From assembly GCA_002429165.1 (NCBI GenBank), contig DIYV01000124.1, positions 8,381 through 53,107 on the forward strand: a stretch of 44,727 nucleotides of DNA, read 5' to 3'. The notes beneath the pieces were generated by a model. That model had not been told where the DNA came from. It searched no databases and saw only the letters and a program-made list of their open reading frames with translations. This document shows, piece after piece, positions 1 through 7,937 of the stretch (its first letter is position 1; the number at the start of each line of letters is the position of its first letter). Made by a program: the position numbers and the translations under genes. Source of the stretch: Gallionella sp. UBA6045. Lineage in GTDB: Bacteria > Pseudomonadota > Gammaproteobacteria > Burkholderiales > Gallionellaceae.

Positions 1-3
1 TGA

Positions 4-174
4 GGCTGTCCTACAAAACATAACTTTTCCGCAAACCAAGGTGCAAAGCCGCCTCTCCCCGTCTGGTTGGAACGGGAAAACCGCCTGCTCCAGGTGAAAT
101 TCAGGCAGTTTGACAGCTCGGATAGCGTAACCGAAGAATTGGTGATTTCCGGCATCCGTGCAAAGGATGAATAA
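4..174 (+). pseudogene. 3' fragment of an unidentified protein gene
   Basis: An open frame ends at a TAA at 172-174 and encodes about 56 residues with a protein-like C-terminus containing LPVWLERENRLLQVKFRQF and ending GIRAKDE. It has no start codon, and the first in-frame codon of the window is a TGA, so it is either a decayed gene or one joined to foreign sequence at the window edge. The composition and the place just upstream of an RNA methyltransferase would fit the end of a DUF3108-like betaproteobacterial protein, but I cannot confirm the family. No function is assigned. Confidence 0.3.
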
Positions 175-232
175 ACGTTCACATACCCAATCCTGTTAAA
201 CTGCGCACCTGATTTGCGAAGCTCACTTTTCC

Positions 233-1486
233 ATGCTGATAACCGAATACCGTTTAGAAATCGTCATCCAGGCACTGCGTTCCATCCTGCCGCTGGCACA
301 TCCCGCCGACACCACACTGCGCTATTTTTTCAAGGATGAGCGCATCGGCTCCAACGAACGCGAATTGGTTGCCGCAACCGTGTTCGGCGTGCTGCGCCAC
401 CGCATGTTGCTTGAGCATGCCTGCCTTGGTGAAGCTACCCCTCGCCGCATGGCGCTGGCCCACATGATCAGATTCGGCGGTTACAACCTGCGCGAGCTCG
501 AACCGGTGCTGAAACCCGGTGAGAAGGACTGGTTAGCCACCGTAAAGGGAGTGAAGGTCGAGGATCTGCCGTTACCGGTGCAAGCCGAATTGCCCGAATG
601 GCTGGTGGAAAAAATGCGCGCCAGCTATTCCGATGAGGACATCCTCGCAATCGGCAAGTCCATGCAACAGGGAGCGCCGCTGGATATACGCGTCAATACC
701 CTGCTAGCCAAGCGCGAGGACGTGTTGCAGCAATTGCAAGACAAGCATATCGCAGCCACTGCCACGCCCTATTCGCCGATCGGTATCCGCCTCAAGGAAA
801 AGATCCCGCTCAATCGCGACGCGCTGTTCACCGAGGGCAAGATAGAAGTGCAGGACGAAGGCAGCCAGTTGCTAGGCTTTCTGCTGGCCCCAAAACGCAA
901 CGACATGGTGGTGGATTTCTGTGCCGGTGCAGGGGGCAAGACACTGATGCTGTCTGCCATGATGAACTCGCAGGGCCGCTTGTATGCCATGGACGTTTCG
1001 GAAAAACGCCTCGCCAACCTCAAGCCGCGCCTGAAACGCTCCGGTGCCAGCAACATCCAGCCGATGCTGATCGCGCACGAGAACGACCTCAAGGTAAAAC
1101 GCCTGGCCGGCAAGATCGACCGCGTGCTGGTTGACGCGCCGTGCAGCGGCCTGGGCACGTTAAGACGCAGCCCGGATCTTAAATTTCGCCAGTCGCCCGG
1201 CACCATTGAGGAGTTCGCCCGTCAGCAAGCCGCCATTCTCGCCTCCGCCAGCCGCTTGCTGAAAAAAGGCGGACGTCTGGTGTATGCGACGTGCAGCTTC
1301 CTGCCTGAAGAAAACCAGCACATCGTGCAATCTTTCCTCGCCAGCCACCCCGACTTTGTGCTGCGCCCGGTCAGCGAAATATTGCAGCAACAGAAAATCG
1401 CGCTGGAAGCTGTTGATTATCTGGAGCTGCGCCCCCATCTTCATAATACCGATGGATTTTTTGCGGCAGTAATAGAGCGAATTTAA
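233..1486 (+). CDS. RsmB/NOP-family rRNA cytosine-C5 methyltransferase
   Basis: A 417-residue class I SAM-dependent RNA m5C methyltransferase, expected to act in the cytoplasm on rRNA. The SAM-binding motif VDFCAGAGGKT lies near residue 225. The two family cysteines are in VDAPCSGLGT (near 303) and YATCSFLPEEN (near 350); in this family one cysteine attacks C6 of the target base and the other releases the product. The N-terminal ~130 residues form the helical domain seen in RsmB-type enzymes. The ATG at 233 is the first in-frame start; its Shine-Dalgarno sequence is weak. The enzyme class is clear, but the exact target (C967 of 16S rRNA in E. coli RsmB) is not shown, so no symbol is given. 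Confidence 0.9.
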   Translation: MLITEYRLEIVIQALRSILPLAHPADTTLRYFFKDERIGSNERELVAATVFGVLRHRMLLEHACLGEATPRRMALAHMIRFGGYNLRELEPVLKPGEKDWLATVKGVKVEDLPLPVQAELPEWLVEKMRASYSDEDILAIGKSMQQGAPLDIRVNTLLAKREDVLQQLQDKHIAATATPYSPIGIRLKEKIPLNRDALFTEGKIEVQDEGSQLLGFLLAPKRNDMVVDFCAGAGGKTLMLSAMMNSQGRLYAMDVSEKRLANLKPRLKRSGASNIQPMLIAHENDLKVKRLAGKIDRVLVDAPCSGLGTLRRSPDLKFRQSPGTIEEFARQQAAILASASRLLKKGGRLVYATCSFLPEENQHIVQSFLASHPDFVLRPVSEILQQQKIALEAVDYLELRPHLHNTDGFFAAVIERI

Positions 1487-1574
1487 TCACCCACAGCCAA
1501 GTTGGCTTCTGTAAAATGGCCGTACATTTACATATTTCTAAAAGTGCAATTGGCAATTGCAAACGGGAGGCAGC

Positions 1575-2747
1575 ATGTTTTCAGGATTACTGGATTTACC
1601 ATGGTGGGGTTATGTGCTCACCACACTGGCGCTCACGCATATCACCATCGCGTCGGTGACCATCTATCTACATCGCCATCAGGCGCATCTCGCGTTGGAG
1701 TTGCACCCTGTAGCCAGTCATTTTTTTCGCTTCTGGTTATGGCTGACCACCGGCACTGTGACCAGGGAATGGACTTCCATCCACCGCAAACACCACGCCA
1801 AATGCGAAACAGCCGAAGACCCGCATAGTCCGCAGATACTGGGCATCAAAAAGGTGCTGCTGGAAGGTGCGGAACTGTACCGCAAGGAAGCCAGGAATCA
1901 GGAAACGCTGGATAAGTATGGTCGCGGCACGCCGGATGACTGGCTGGAGCGCAATCTTTATTCAAGGCACAGCATGCTGGGAATCGTGCTGATGTTGGCC
2001 ATCGATGTGTTGCTGTTCGGGCCTATCGGTATCACCGTCTGGGCGGTGCAAATGATCTGGATACCGGTCACTGCGGCAGGCATCATCAATGGTGCCGGAC
2101 ACTACTGGGGCTACCGCAACTTCCAGCCTGCAGATGCGTCCACCAACATCGTGCCGTGGGGCATCCTGATCGGCGGCGAAGAACTGCACAACAATCACCA
2201 CGCTTATATCGGCTCCGCCAAGTTGTCCAACAAATGGTACGAATTCGACATAGGCTGGCTGTACATCCGCAGCCTGGCCGCGCTGGGACTGGCGAAGATC
2301 AAAAGGGTCGCGCCCAAGGTTCGCCTCGATACCGCGAAAACAGTATGCGATCTGGCCACGCTGCATGCGGTGATGGCCAACCGTTACGAAGTGATGGCCG
2401 GATATGCAAAGTCTTTGAAGAAAATTTATCGCGAGGAAATCGCCCAGCTCAAACTGCGCATGCCTGACTTGGGTAAGGTCGATCTCAAGCGCGTCAAGCA
2501 CTGGCTGCATGCCGATGAAACCGTTCTGAGCGAACAGGAAAAATTAAAATTGGGTTTCGTCATGCAGACCAGCCAAAAGTTGAATACTGCCTACACGCTG
2601 CGCCAGGATCTCATCGCGATCTGGCAACGTTCCACGGCAACCAAGGAACAGATGGTAAGAGACCTGGAGGAATGGTGTCACCGCGCCGAAACCAGCGGAA
2701 TCGAGGCATTGCAACAATTTTCCAGGCGCCTGCGCTACTACGCTTAA
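1575..2747 (+). CDS. desA: DesA-type membrane fatty acid desaturase
   Basis: A 390-residue integral membrane di-iron desaturase that would introduce a double bond into phospholipid acyl chains, adjusting membrane fluidity. The three histidine boxes of the family are present: HRHQAH at 33-38, HRKHH at 70-74 and HNNHH at 205-209. Hydrophobic segments lie near residues 10-32, 45-60, 133-155 and 157-175. The hydrophilic tail after about residue 240 is typical of Pseudomonas DesA-like proteins. An upstream in-frame ATG at 1557 exists, but the start at 1575 has a strong GGGAGG 5 bases before it and gives the N-terminus MFSGLLDLP expected for the family. A strong terminator follows directly. Confidence 0.9.
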   Translation: MFSGLLDLPWWGYVLTTLALTHITIASVTIYLHRHQAHLALELHPVASHFFRFWLWLTTGTVTREWTSIHRKHHAKCETAEDPHSPQILGIKKVLLEGAELYRKEARNQETLDKYGRGTPDDWLERNLYSRHSMLGIVLMLAIDVLLFGPIGITVWAVQMIWIPVTAAGIINGAGHYWGYRNFQPADASTNIVPWGILIGGEELHNNHHAYIGSAKLSNKWYEFDIGWLYIRSLAALGLAKIKRVAPKVRLDTAKTVCDLATLHAVMANRYEVMAGYAKSLKKIYREEIAQLKLRMPDLGKVDLKRVKHWLHADETVLSEQEKLKLGFVMQTSQKLNTAYTLRQDLIAIWQRSTATKEQMVRDLEEWCHRAETSGIEALQQFSRRLRYYA

Positions 2748-2772
2748 ACTTGTGCCGAAGTGAGCAACAACC

Positions 2773-2803
2773 AAAGCCTGTTGTGCAAACAACAGGCTTT
2801 TTT
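2773..2803 (+). terminator. Rho-independent terminator of desA
   Basis: An 11-bp perfect stem, AAAGCCTGTTG paired with CAACAGGCTTT around a 6-base loop, runs into T residues. It lies 26 bp after the desA stop. The small cytochrome gene on the other strand ends 68 bp further on, so it may also receive transcripts from that side. Confidence 0.85.
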
Positions 2804-2870
2804 CATTGCACTCCAGGCGGGTAATCATCGGTAATTTGCCAGGCATCAAAATCGAGCAGACCCAGCCCCG

Positions 2871-3158
2871 TCAATTACTCTGAAAATATGCAATGATTGC
2901 TTCACGTTCTGAGGGATTAGGCACCAGCTTGTGTGCTGATTGCATATGACCTTCCATACGCGACACGACATATGGCCATGCTGCGGCCGGATGTTGATCC
3001 CCAAATGGCAACGAGTGGCATTGCGAGCAGTAACTCTTCACCACTTGATAACCCGGCTTGGCATTTTCAAGCGCATCGCGCTGAGCCGCAGTTTGCTTGC
3101 CGCATCCACCGAGCAACAATGCAGCAAATATCATTAAACCCGACAACTTCATTTTCAT
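2871..3158 (-). CDS. Small monoheme cytochrome c lipoprotein
   Basis: A 95-residue protein with an N-terminal signal and lipobox (LLGGC, Cys19), so probably a lipid-anchored protein facing the periplasm. One heme-binding motif, CSQCH, is at 44-48. Met68 (in SRMEGHM) or Met72 could be the distal ligand, as in class I c-type cytochromes. The start at 3158 is chosen over the one at 3179 because AGGA sits 5 bases before it. It lies just beyond the terminator of the multiheme electron-transfer cluster on the same strand, so it could be an accessory electron shuttle for that cluster. That is inference from position, since it has its own long upstream region. The cytochrome call is firm; the partner is unknown. 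Confidence 0.8.
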   Translation of the reverse strand: MKMKLSGLMIFAALLLGGCGKQTAAQRDALENAKPGYQVVKSYCSQCHSLPFGDQHPAAAWPYVVSRMEGHMQSAHKLVPNPSEREAIIAYFQSN

Positions 3159-3510
3159 TTTTATCCTGGCAGTATTCAAAGCGATAAATTATAACAGTTG
3201 GCTCCGGCCTGAATGTCCGCACCAAGCGGAGGGAAATCAGCTCCGGCTCCAGCCCCAGGCTGCTGCCGATTATTTTGCCGCCCCAAACTGCTACGGGTGT
3301 CGCAAAACTGGCTTAAGCTGTTCATTAACATTCGAAGATGCCTGCAATTAATGCAGGTTCAAAATTCAGGGTACAAGAAGGATGAGGTGCAACGTATGGA
3401 AAATGTGATGTGCGTGAAAGCCTCTCCGCGCACGCTAAATGATTTTTCATTCCCGGTCACTAACCAATACAATACAGCCTGGCTATTAATATCCCGGAGA
3501 AACAAGCATC
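3159..3510. other. Intergenic region without a supported gene
   Basis: Short frames here have no credible start or family features. A small hairpin, CCTGCA-N5-TGCAGG, sits near 3340-3356. The region would hold the promoter of the heme lipoprotein gene (minus) and of the 37-residue frame (plus), but I see no clear -35/-10 pair. Confidence 0.4.
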
Positions 3511-3624
3511 GTGAAAAATAAAATGGTCGTTATCGTATCGGTTTTTATATTCATATTGATCGTTGTGCTTGCAGGCATATCGAGCGACTGGGGCATGGCC
3601 CTGTTGATACGATTTTTTGGATAG
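3511..3624 (+). CDS. Possible 37-residue single-pass membrane peptide
   Basis: A GTG start at 3511 is preceded by GGAGAAA with about 8 bases of spacing. It opens a 37-codon frame whose residues 5-23 are almost purely hydrophobic (Val/Ile/Phe/Leu), followed by a short tail GISSDWGMALLIRFFG. The shape, one transmembrane helix plus an amphipathic tail, is typical of small bacterial membrane peptides, and the ribosome-binding site argues that it is translated. I recognise no family. It lies in an otherwise empty 650-bp gap between the heme lipoprotein gene and cymA and points toward the cymA terminator. It could be a chance frame. Confidence 0.4.
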   Translation: MKNKMVVIVSVFIFILIVVLAGISSDWGMALLIRFFG

Positions 3625-3714
3625 GTGTCTGATTGCTTCAAGCAAGACAGACGACGTAAAATCTTCACGGATTGGAAACAAATCCAATTTGTCTTTTTCG
3701 GGCAAGCTGAATAA

Positions 3715-3739
3715 AAAACGACCGCAATGCGGTCGTTTT
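3715..3739. terminator. Bidirectional terminator after cymA
   Basis: A perfect 11-bp stem, AAAACGACCGC paired with GCGGTCGTTTT, encloses a 3-base loop. On the minus strand it is followed by a run of six T and lies 70 bp beyond the cymA stop, so it is the likely 3' end of the electron-transfer cluster. On the plus strand it would end transcripts from the 37-residue frame. Confidence 0.85.
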
Positions 3740-3808
3740 CATTTGGTACTTTAAACCGTCAGGGTCGAAATACTTGAGCAGGTATCCCTGTCCGGCATCC
3801 GGGCGAAA

Positions 3809-4405
3809 TTACTGTTCATCAGGGTCTACATACTCTTTCGGCAGATGGTGAGCGATGCCCTTGTGGCAATCGATACAGGTCTTGCCATCGGCTTGCGCTT
3901 TCATGTGCCTGTCATAGTTTGACTTCTTCTGATAATCCGCACTCATGGCCTCAAAATTGTGACAGTTGCGGCATTCGCGCGAACCATTCGCCTTCATGCG
4001 CGCCCATTCTTTTGTCGCCATTTCCATGCGGTGAGATTCGAATTTTTCCTTGGTATCGATATACCCCGTGAGCTTGCCCCAGACTTCCTGGCTCGCCTGG
4101 ATCTTGCGAATTATCTTGGGTACCCATTCATGGGGCACGTGGCAGTCCGAACAGATCGCGCGCACACCGGTGCGGTTTGCATAGTGTATGGTCTTATTGT
4201 ATTCCTGGTATACGTTATCGCGCATTTCATGGCAGCCGATACAGAACTCCAGCCTGTTCGTCGCTTCCATCCCGGTATTGAAACCGCCCCAGAAAATGAT
4301 ACCGGCAATGAAGGATACAGAGGCAATGCCGATCAGAGAATATTTCGTACTCGGCTTCTTAAGAATATTCCAGGTACGTTTTATAAAACCGGGTTTGTCA
4401 TTCAT
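3809..4405 (-). CDS. cymA: CymA-like NapC/NirT-family tetraheme quinol dehydrogenase
   Basis: A 198-residue inner-membrane tetraheme cytochrome with one transmembrane helix at about 22-42 and a periplasmic domain carrying four CXXCH motifs (CIGCH 55, CSDCH 85, CRNCH 145, CIDCH 177). NapC/NirT/CymA proteins pass electrons between the quinone pool and periplasmic redox partners; in Shewanella CymA feeds the Mtr conduit, and in iron oxidisers the flow is thought to be reversed. The start at 4405 is chosen because GGAG lies 6 bases upstream; the ATG at 4417 has no ribosome-binding site. It is the last gene of the cluster, followed by a strong terminator, and is separated from the HhH gene by 162 bp. 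The direction of electron flow cannot be read from sequence. Confidence 0.92.
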   Translation of the reverse strand: MNDKPGFIKRTWNILKKPSTKYSLIGIASVSFIAGIIFWGGFNTGMEATNRLEFCIGCHEMRDNVYQEYNKTIHYANRTGVRAICSDCHVPHEWVPKIIRKIQASQEVWGKLTGYIDTKEKFESHRMEMATKEWARMKANGSRECRNCHNFEAMSADYQKKSNYDRHMKAQADGKTCIDCHKGIAHHLPKEYVDPDEQ

Positions 4406-4567
4406 GATGCTCTCCATTTCAAAATTAAAACACTTTCACCATCCCCTTTTTATTCAAGGCAGCCAGTGGGTAAATTCAAACTCTTTATCTTTCTTGCCTT
4501 TCATGCCTGCAGAAACTGCCAGCCATCAACGTGATTGATCCTTCAAAAATTCAGCGCGAACGATGGG

Positions 4568-4990
4568 TTACGGCTTCTTGTTCTTACGCGCTGCTTGCGC
4601 TTCGATTTTATCGATATCCTTCTTGGTCAGCTTGCAGATGATCTTTCCCTTCACAGCCTGATAGGTTTTCATAGGGATAATATTTTTGGTAACTAGCCAG
4701 GTCTTGCTGCCGAAAGGCCGGCCGGCAATCATCTTGTCGGCTTCAGCATCGCTGATACCGGGAAGCTTCTTCAATTCTTGTTTTTTTGCAGTGTTGATGT
4801 CGACCAGTTTTATATTTGCGGTGGCTTTGCGCTTGGTGGTGGTGTTGTTGTGGATAATTATTGGAACCGCGTTGGCCTTGCTGCTAACTGCCTGTGGCGC
4901 ATCCGTCTTTTCTCCAGCAGCAAAAGACAGGCTGGCACTAAAAAACAGCCCTGCTGCAGTCAGTACAACCGGGATGAGATGATGTTTCAT
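4568..4990 (-). CDS. Secreted ComEA-like helix-hairpin-helix protein
   Basis: A 140-residue protein with a signal peptide (likely cleaved near residue 24, SLSFA) and a helix-hairpin-helix region at about 65-105 that contains DINTAKKQELKKLPGIS, the hallmark of the ComEA/HhH_3 fold. The tail is very lysine-rich. In ComEA this fold binds DNA non-specifically in the periplasm; similar folds can also bind protein partners. Here it sits between the surface cytochrome gene and cymA, all on one strand, with a good AAAGGA ribosome-binding site. There is no transmembrane or competence gene nearby. A role in electron transfer, in conduit assembly, or in extracellular DNA binding is possible, but none is shown. 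Confidence 0.8.
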   Translation of the reverse strand: MKHHLIPVVLTAAGLFFSASLSFAAGEKTDAPQAVSSKANAVPIIIHNNTTTKRKATANIKLVDINTAKKQELKKLPGISDAEADKMIAGRPFGSKTWLVTKNIIPMKTYQAVKGKIICKLTKKDIDKIEAQAARKNKKP

Positions 4991-5017
4991 GATATTCCTT
5001 TGCTTGTATAGTCCTGC

Positions 5018-5049
5018 ATTTCATTTCCACGACAAGCTTCACTTGTCAA
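5018..5049 (-). promoter_or_regulatory. Candidate promoter/operator ahead of the HhH-cymA pair
   Basis: Reading on the minus strand, a perfect TTGACA overlaps the inverted repeat GACAAG-N5-CTTGTC (5031-5047). A convincing -10 at the right distance is lacking. It lies just past the mtrC terminator and 40-60 bp upstream of the HhH gene, where a separate promoter would be expected. Confidence 0.25.
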
Positions 5050-5080
5050 AAAAACCCCGGATACGTTTCTGCATCCGGGT
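5048..5080 (-). terminator. Terminator after the mtrC-like gene
   Basis: On the minus strand CCCGGAT pairs with ATCCGGG around a 10-base loop and runs straight into a G and seven T. It lies about 30 bp beyond the stop of the surface decaheme cytochrome gene. It should end, or at least reduce, transcription before the HhH and cymA genes. Confidence 0.85.
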
Positions 5081-5110
5081 TGGCTATTACATTACCACAC
5101 ACCGATCACA

Positions 5111-7813
5111 TTACTGGGCATGAACGACCTTGATATCTGCTATTCTGCCGCTGCCATGGCAGATCAGACACTGCTCTTTAGTCGCGCCTGGAGCAGTAAC
5201 AAGACTCCGTGCCTTGTAGAAAGATCCGTAGCCGGTAGTCGTCATGTGACTTATCGCTTGAAGACTGTCATGGCATGCGGAACACGTTGCAGTGATTGGC
5301 GACGAAACAAGGTTGTTCCCTTGGGTCGTCTGGGTGACGATCACGCCGGAGGCAGGATCTATACTATCGCCCTTGCCGTAATCCACCCCACTCTTCAGAC
5401 CGTACGCAAGCAAACCACTACCTACGGGAGCAAATTGCGGCGGAACGTAATTTACAGTTATAGGATTGCCATTGTAGTTCGTAGCTGCCTGGACATCGAG
5501 CATGCTATCCACAATCGTTTTGCCCATGGCATCGGTCGCGGTGTACTGGCTCGCACTGAAGTCATAGGTGCCGGGCAGATGGCAGGCTTCGCATTTCTTC
5601 AGCACACCCGGATACAGCACTTTCGAGAAATTATTATCCACAGTAATAGCATGCCATGTGAACGGGACAGTACGTTTTTCTGCACTGTGGATACCGTGCA
5701 CCCAGACCCTGAAGGAAGCTGACCAACCGGTGTTGCCGCCCTGGTTGGGTGTATGACAGGCCGGGCACATCGGGATGCTGTAGTTGCCGCTATGGAAGTT
5801 GGGCGAGGTACCGAGCCGGTCATGGCAAGATTCGCACTTCTCCTTGGCGAAGATCACACGCCGTGCAACGTTAGCCTTCCCGTCCGGAGTATTGCCGGTC
5901 GCCGCCATCATGGCCGGAATACCTGGGACAGTCGTTCCGCTTGAGGTCTGCTTGTAACCGCCGGCCAGCAATACCGTGACCATTTTGGCATCCGCAGGCA
6001 AGACCAAGCTGTGGACTGTACTATAGAAGCTGAGAGAGCTGGATGCGATGACAGCGGTGTACGTGTTGGTAGCAGCATCGGTGAGAGTCAGGCTGTTGCC
6101 GTTAGCCCCCGCCGATACATCGGCCAAACTGGCCGAGTCGTGACCGCTGTTCCAGTCGGAAGGCGCTGCTATGCCGTCCTGTGCAGTCGCGTAAGCAACC
6201 ACGAACGACGGCCCGCCGGTATAGCCGGTGACGGGCAATGCAACTGCCGTGCCGTTCTCCAACACCTGGAACTTGACCACAACCTGATTGCTCGTGTTGA
6301 TAGTTACGCCGCTGGTCTTGTATTGGAACGTGTCCAGACCGGCCTTCACGATCGGGTTATTCAGTGAGGGAATAGTCGTCCGGTGAAGGATTTCAACGTC
6401 TCCCCCTACTGTGGTTCCAGGTGCATGGCAAACGCTGCAATTAGCATCGGATGTTTGAGTTCCGCCACCATGGCCTGTTTGGGTTGTGCCGACTGGATTT
6501 TTAGCGAGAACATCCGCATCCCGGTCAGCCAGGGTTATGCCTAGGCCGGTAGCAAAGTCGATACCATCGTGGCAGGCGCCGCATGCCAGTCTGCTGGGCA
6601 CGTTCTTCCAGTTGTCACCATCTTTGGTTTGATTGAGATTGACCGAACCATCTGATTTGGTGGCCGATCCATCGTGGCACTTGGTGCAGTTGCGCTGATC
6701 CTGGGGGAAACCGACCAGGTTGAAGCACTGTGCTTGATGGGCAACAGCCTTTGTGGAGACATAGCCGGTCTGACCAGGACTGTTGCAATGGCCATTCAGG
6801 TTGTAGCCGGTCTTGATCAGCTCATTGCCCATGTGCGTCTTGTGAATCATGCGCGGGTAGGTGAATGCCGCCTCGCCAGTGGTTGTCCTCATGTAGACGG
6901 AAGTAAGTGTGGGAGAGCCGTCCGCATTTGTACCCTCGGTCACATTAACAAAACCATATTTGGTCTGGTCGGTATGGCAGGTCACGCAGAGTTTTGGATC
7001 CCTGCGGTCACCGTGACCGATGACTTTTCCGGCGTGGCAACCGTCGCAGGAACCGCGCTGCACGATATCGCGCGTAGCGGTAATCGCTCCGCCGTCAGGC
7101 CTGAAGTCAAACGTTACATTCGTGGGAAAAGCCATTGCTACGGCAGGGCTGCTGCCGGGTTGGTTGCCTTTGATAACGATCCCCAGACGGGTGGTCGCAC
7201 TTGGGTCATAGCTCACGTCGCCCAGATCGGCTTTAATATGAGTGGCATCGTCCGTCAGACCGGTAACAATGGTTGCAGCCTGCTTGATATCCCGAGCGAA
7301 AGTGTACTGGTAGGTACCGTCACCGTTGTCAACCAAAGTACCTTCCCTTTCCATGGTGGGGAAGGTGCCCACCCAGTACGCTCCATTGCTGTCCGCTACT
7401 GCACCGGTAGTCGTAGAAGTTGCCACTTTGGTGACCAGATAGCTACGCCACACACTGGGACCGCCGGTGACGGGTATCAGCTTGGCCAACGTAAAATAAG
7501 CGTTGTTAAGGTTAGCGCCGCTCTTGGTACCCAACCCAACCAACGGCTCGCCATATTGATCCTTCACCGTGAATTTCACCACGGGCGGGCTGTTTATGGT
7601 GATTGAGACGCTGGCGGGATCAATGGTAGGCTGGAGTGCTGCCCACTGAGTGGCCGTCAAGTTCGAAGCCACCTGCACATTCACGCCATTCGCGCCTGGC
7701 GCGCCAGGTGCGCCAGCTGTCCCTGGGGCGCCATCACTGCCGCCGCAACCTGCCAGTGCAGAGACCATCACGGCCAACAGGCCAAGTCGAATCAGAATCA
7801 ACGTAGATTTCAT
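5111..7813 (-). CDS. mtrC: OmcA/MtrC-family decaheme outer-surface cytochrome c lipoprotein
   Basis: A 900-residue lipoprotein (lipobox LAGC, Cys23) with ten CXXCH motifs in two clusters of five: residues 256, 276, 376, 411 and 459, then 660, 683, 741, 844 and 882. A beta-rich N-terminal domain (45-250) and a middle beta domain (480-650) separate the clusters, matching the I-II-III-IV layout of OmcA/MtrC, which exchange electrons with minerals or soluble metals outside the cell. A short collagen-like linker of Gly-Ala-Pro/Gly-X-X repeats (28-43) follows the lipid anchor. An extra Cys pair (343, 363) between hemes 2 and 3 could form a disulfide. It lies after mtrB, with which it should form the surface end of the MtrCAB complex. 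The family is certain; the physiological direction is not. Confidence 0.93.
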   Translation of the reverse strand: MKSTLILIRLGLLAVMVSALAGCGGSDGAPGTAGAPGAPGANGVNVQVASNLTATQWAALQPTIDPASVSITINSPPVVKFTVKDQYGEPLVGLGTKSGANLNNAYFTLAKLIPVTGGPSVWRSYLVTKVATSTTTGAVADSNGAYWVGTFPTMEREGTLVDNGDGTYQYTFARDIKQAATIVTGLTDDATHIKADLGDVSYDPSATTRLGIVIKGNQPGSSPAVAMAFPTNVTFDFRPDGGAITATRDIVQRGSCDGCHAGKVIGHGDRRDPKLCVTCHTDQTKYGFVNVTEGTNADGSPTLTSVYMRTTTGEAAFTYPRMIHKTHMGNELIKTGYNLNGHCNSPGQTGYVSTKAVAHQAQCFNLVGFPQDQRNCTKCHDGSATKSDGSVNLNQTKDGDNWKNVPSRLACGACHDGIDFATGLGITLADRDADVLAKNPVGTTQTGHGGGTQTSDANCSVCHAPGTTVGGDVEILHRTTIPSLNNPIVKAGLDTFQYKTSGVTINTSNQVVVKFQVLENGTAVALPVTGYTGGPSFVVAYATAQDGIAAPSDWNSGHDSASLADVSAGANGNSLTLTDAATNTYTAVIASSSLSFYSTVHSLVLPADAKMVTVLLAGGYKQTSSGTTVPGIPAMMAATGNTPDGKANVARRVIFAKEKCESCHDRLGTSPNFHSGNYSIPMCPACHTPNQGGNTGWSASFRVWVHGIHSAEKRTVPFTWHAITVDNNFSKVLYPGVLKKCEACHLPGTYDFSASQYTATDAMGKTIVDSMLDVQAATNYNGNPITVNYVPPQFAPVGSGLLAYGLKSGVDYGKGDSIDPASGVIVTQTTQGNNLVSSPITATCSACHDSLQAISHMTTTGYGSFYKARSLVTAPGATKEQCLICHGSGRIADIKVVHAQ

Positions 7814-7892
7814 TTTTTTCCCTCGCTTTCAAAATTGCAATACATACCCTATTACTTCAACATTTCCTTAAATTTGCTTACGCCGACTCTTA

Positions 7893-7925
7893 TCCGGATC
7901 TGACTCCGGATCTGACTCCGGTTCT
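7893..7925. repeat. 12-bp tandem repeat between mtrB and mtrC
   Basis: TCCGGATCTGAC is repeated twice in tandem, followed by a partial third unit TCCGGTTCT. On the minus strand each junction can fold as CCGGA-N6-TCCGG. The repeat lies 13 bp after the mtrB stop, inside the 124-bp spacer before mtrC, and could be an RNA-processing or stability element that sets the ratio of porin to surface cytochrome. The repeat is directly visible; the role is inferred. Confidence 0.6.
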
Positions 7926-7937
7926 AACGGCGGGCGA

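Noticed and set aside
3396..3521. 41-codon frame MENVMCVKASP... in the gap before cymA
   Set aside because: Composition is not protein-like and it overlaps the better-supported 37-residue frame.
6674..7606. 310-codon plus-strand frame opposite the mtrC-like gene
   Set aside because: The minus strand encodes an intact decaheme cytochrome; the plus frame shows no family features.
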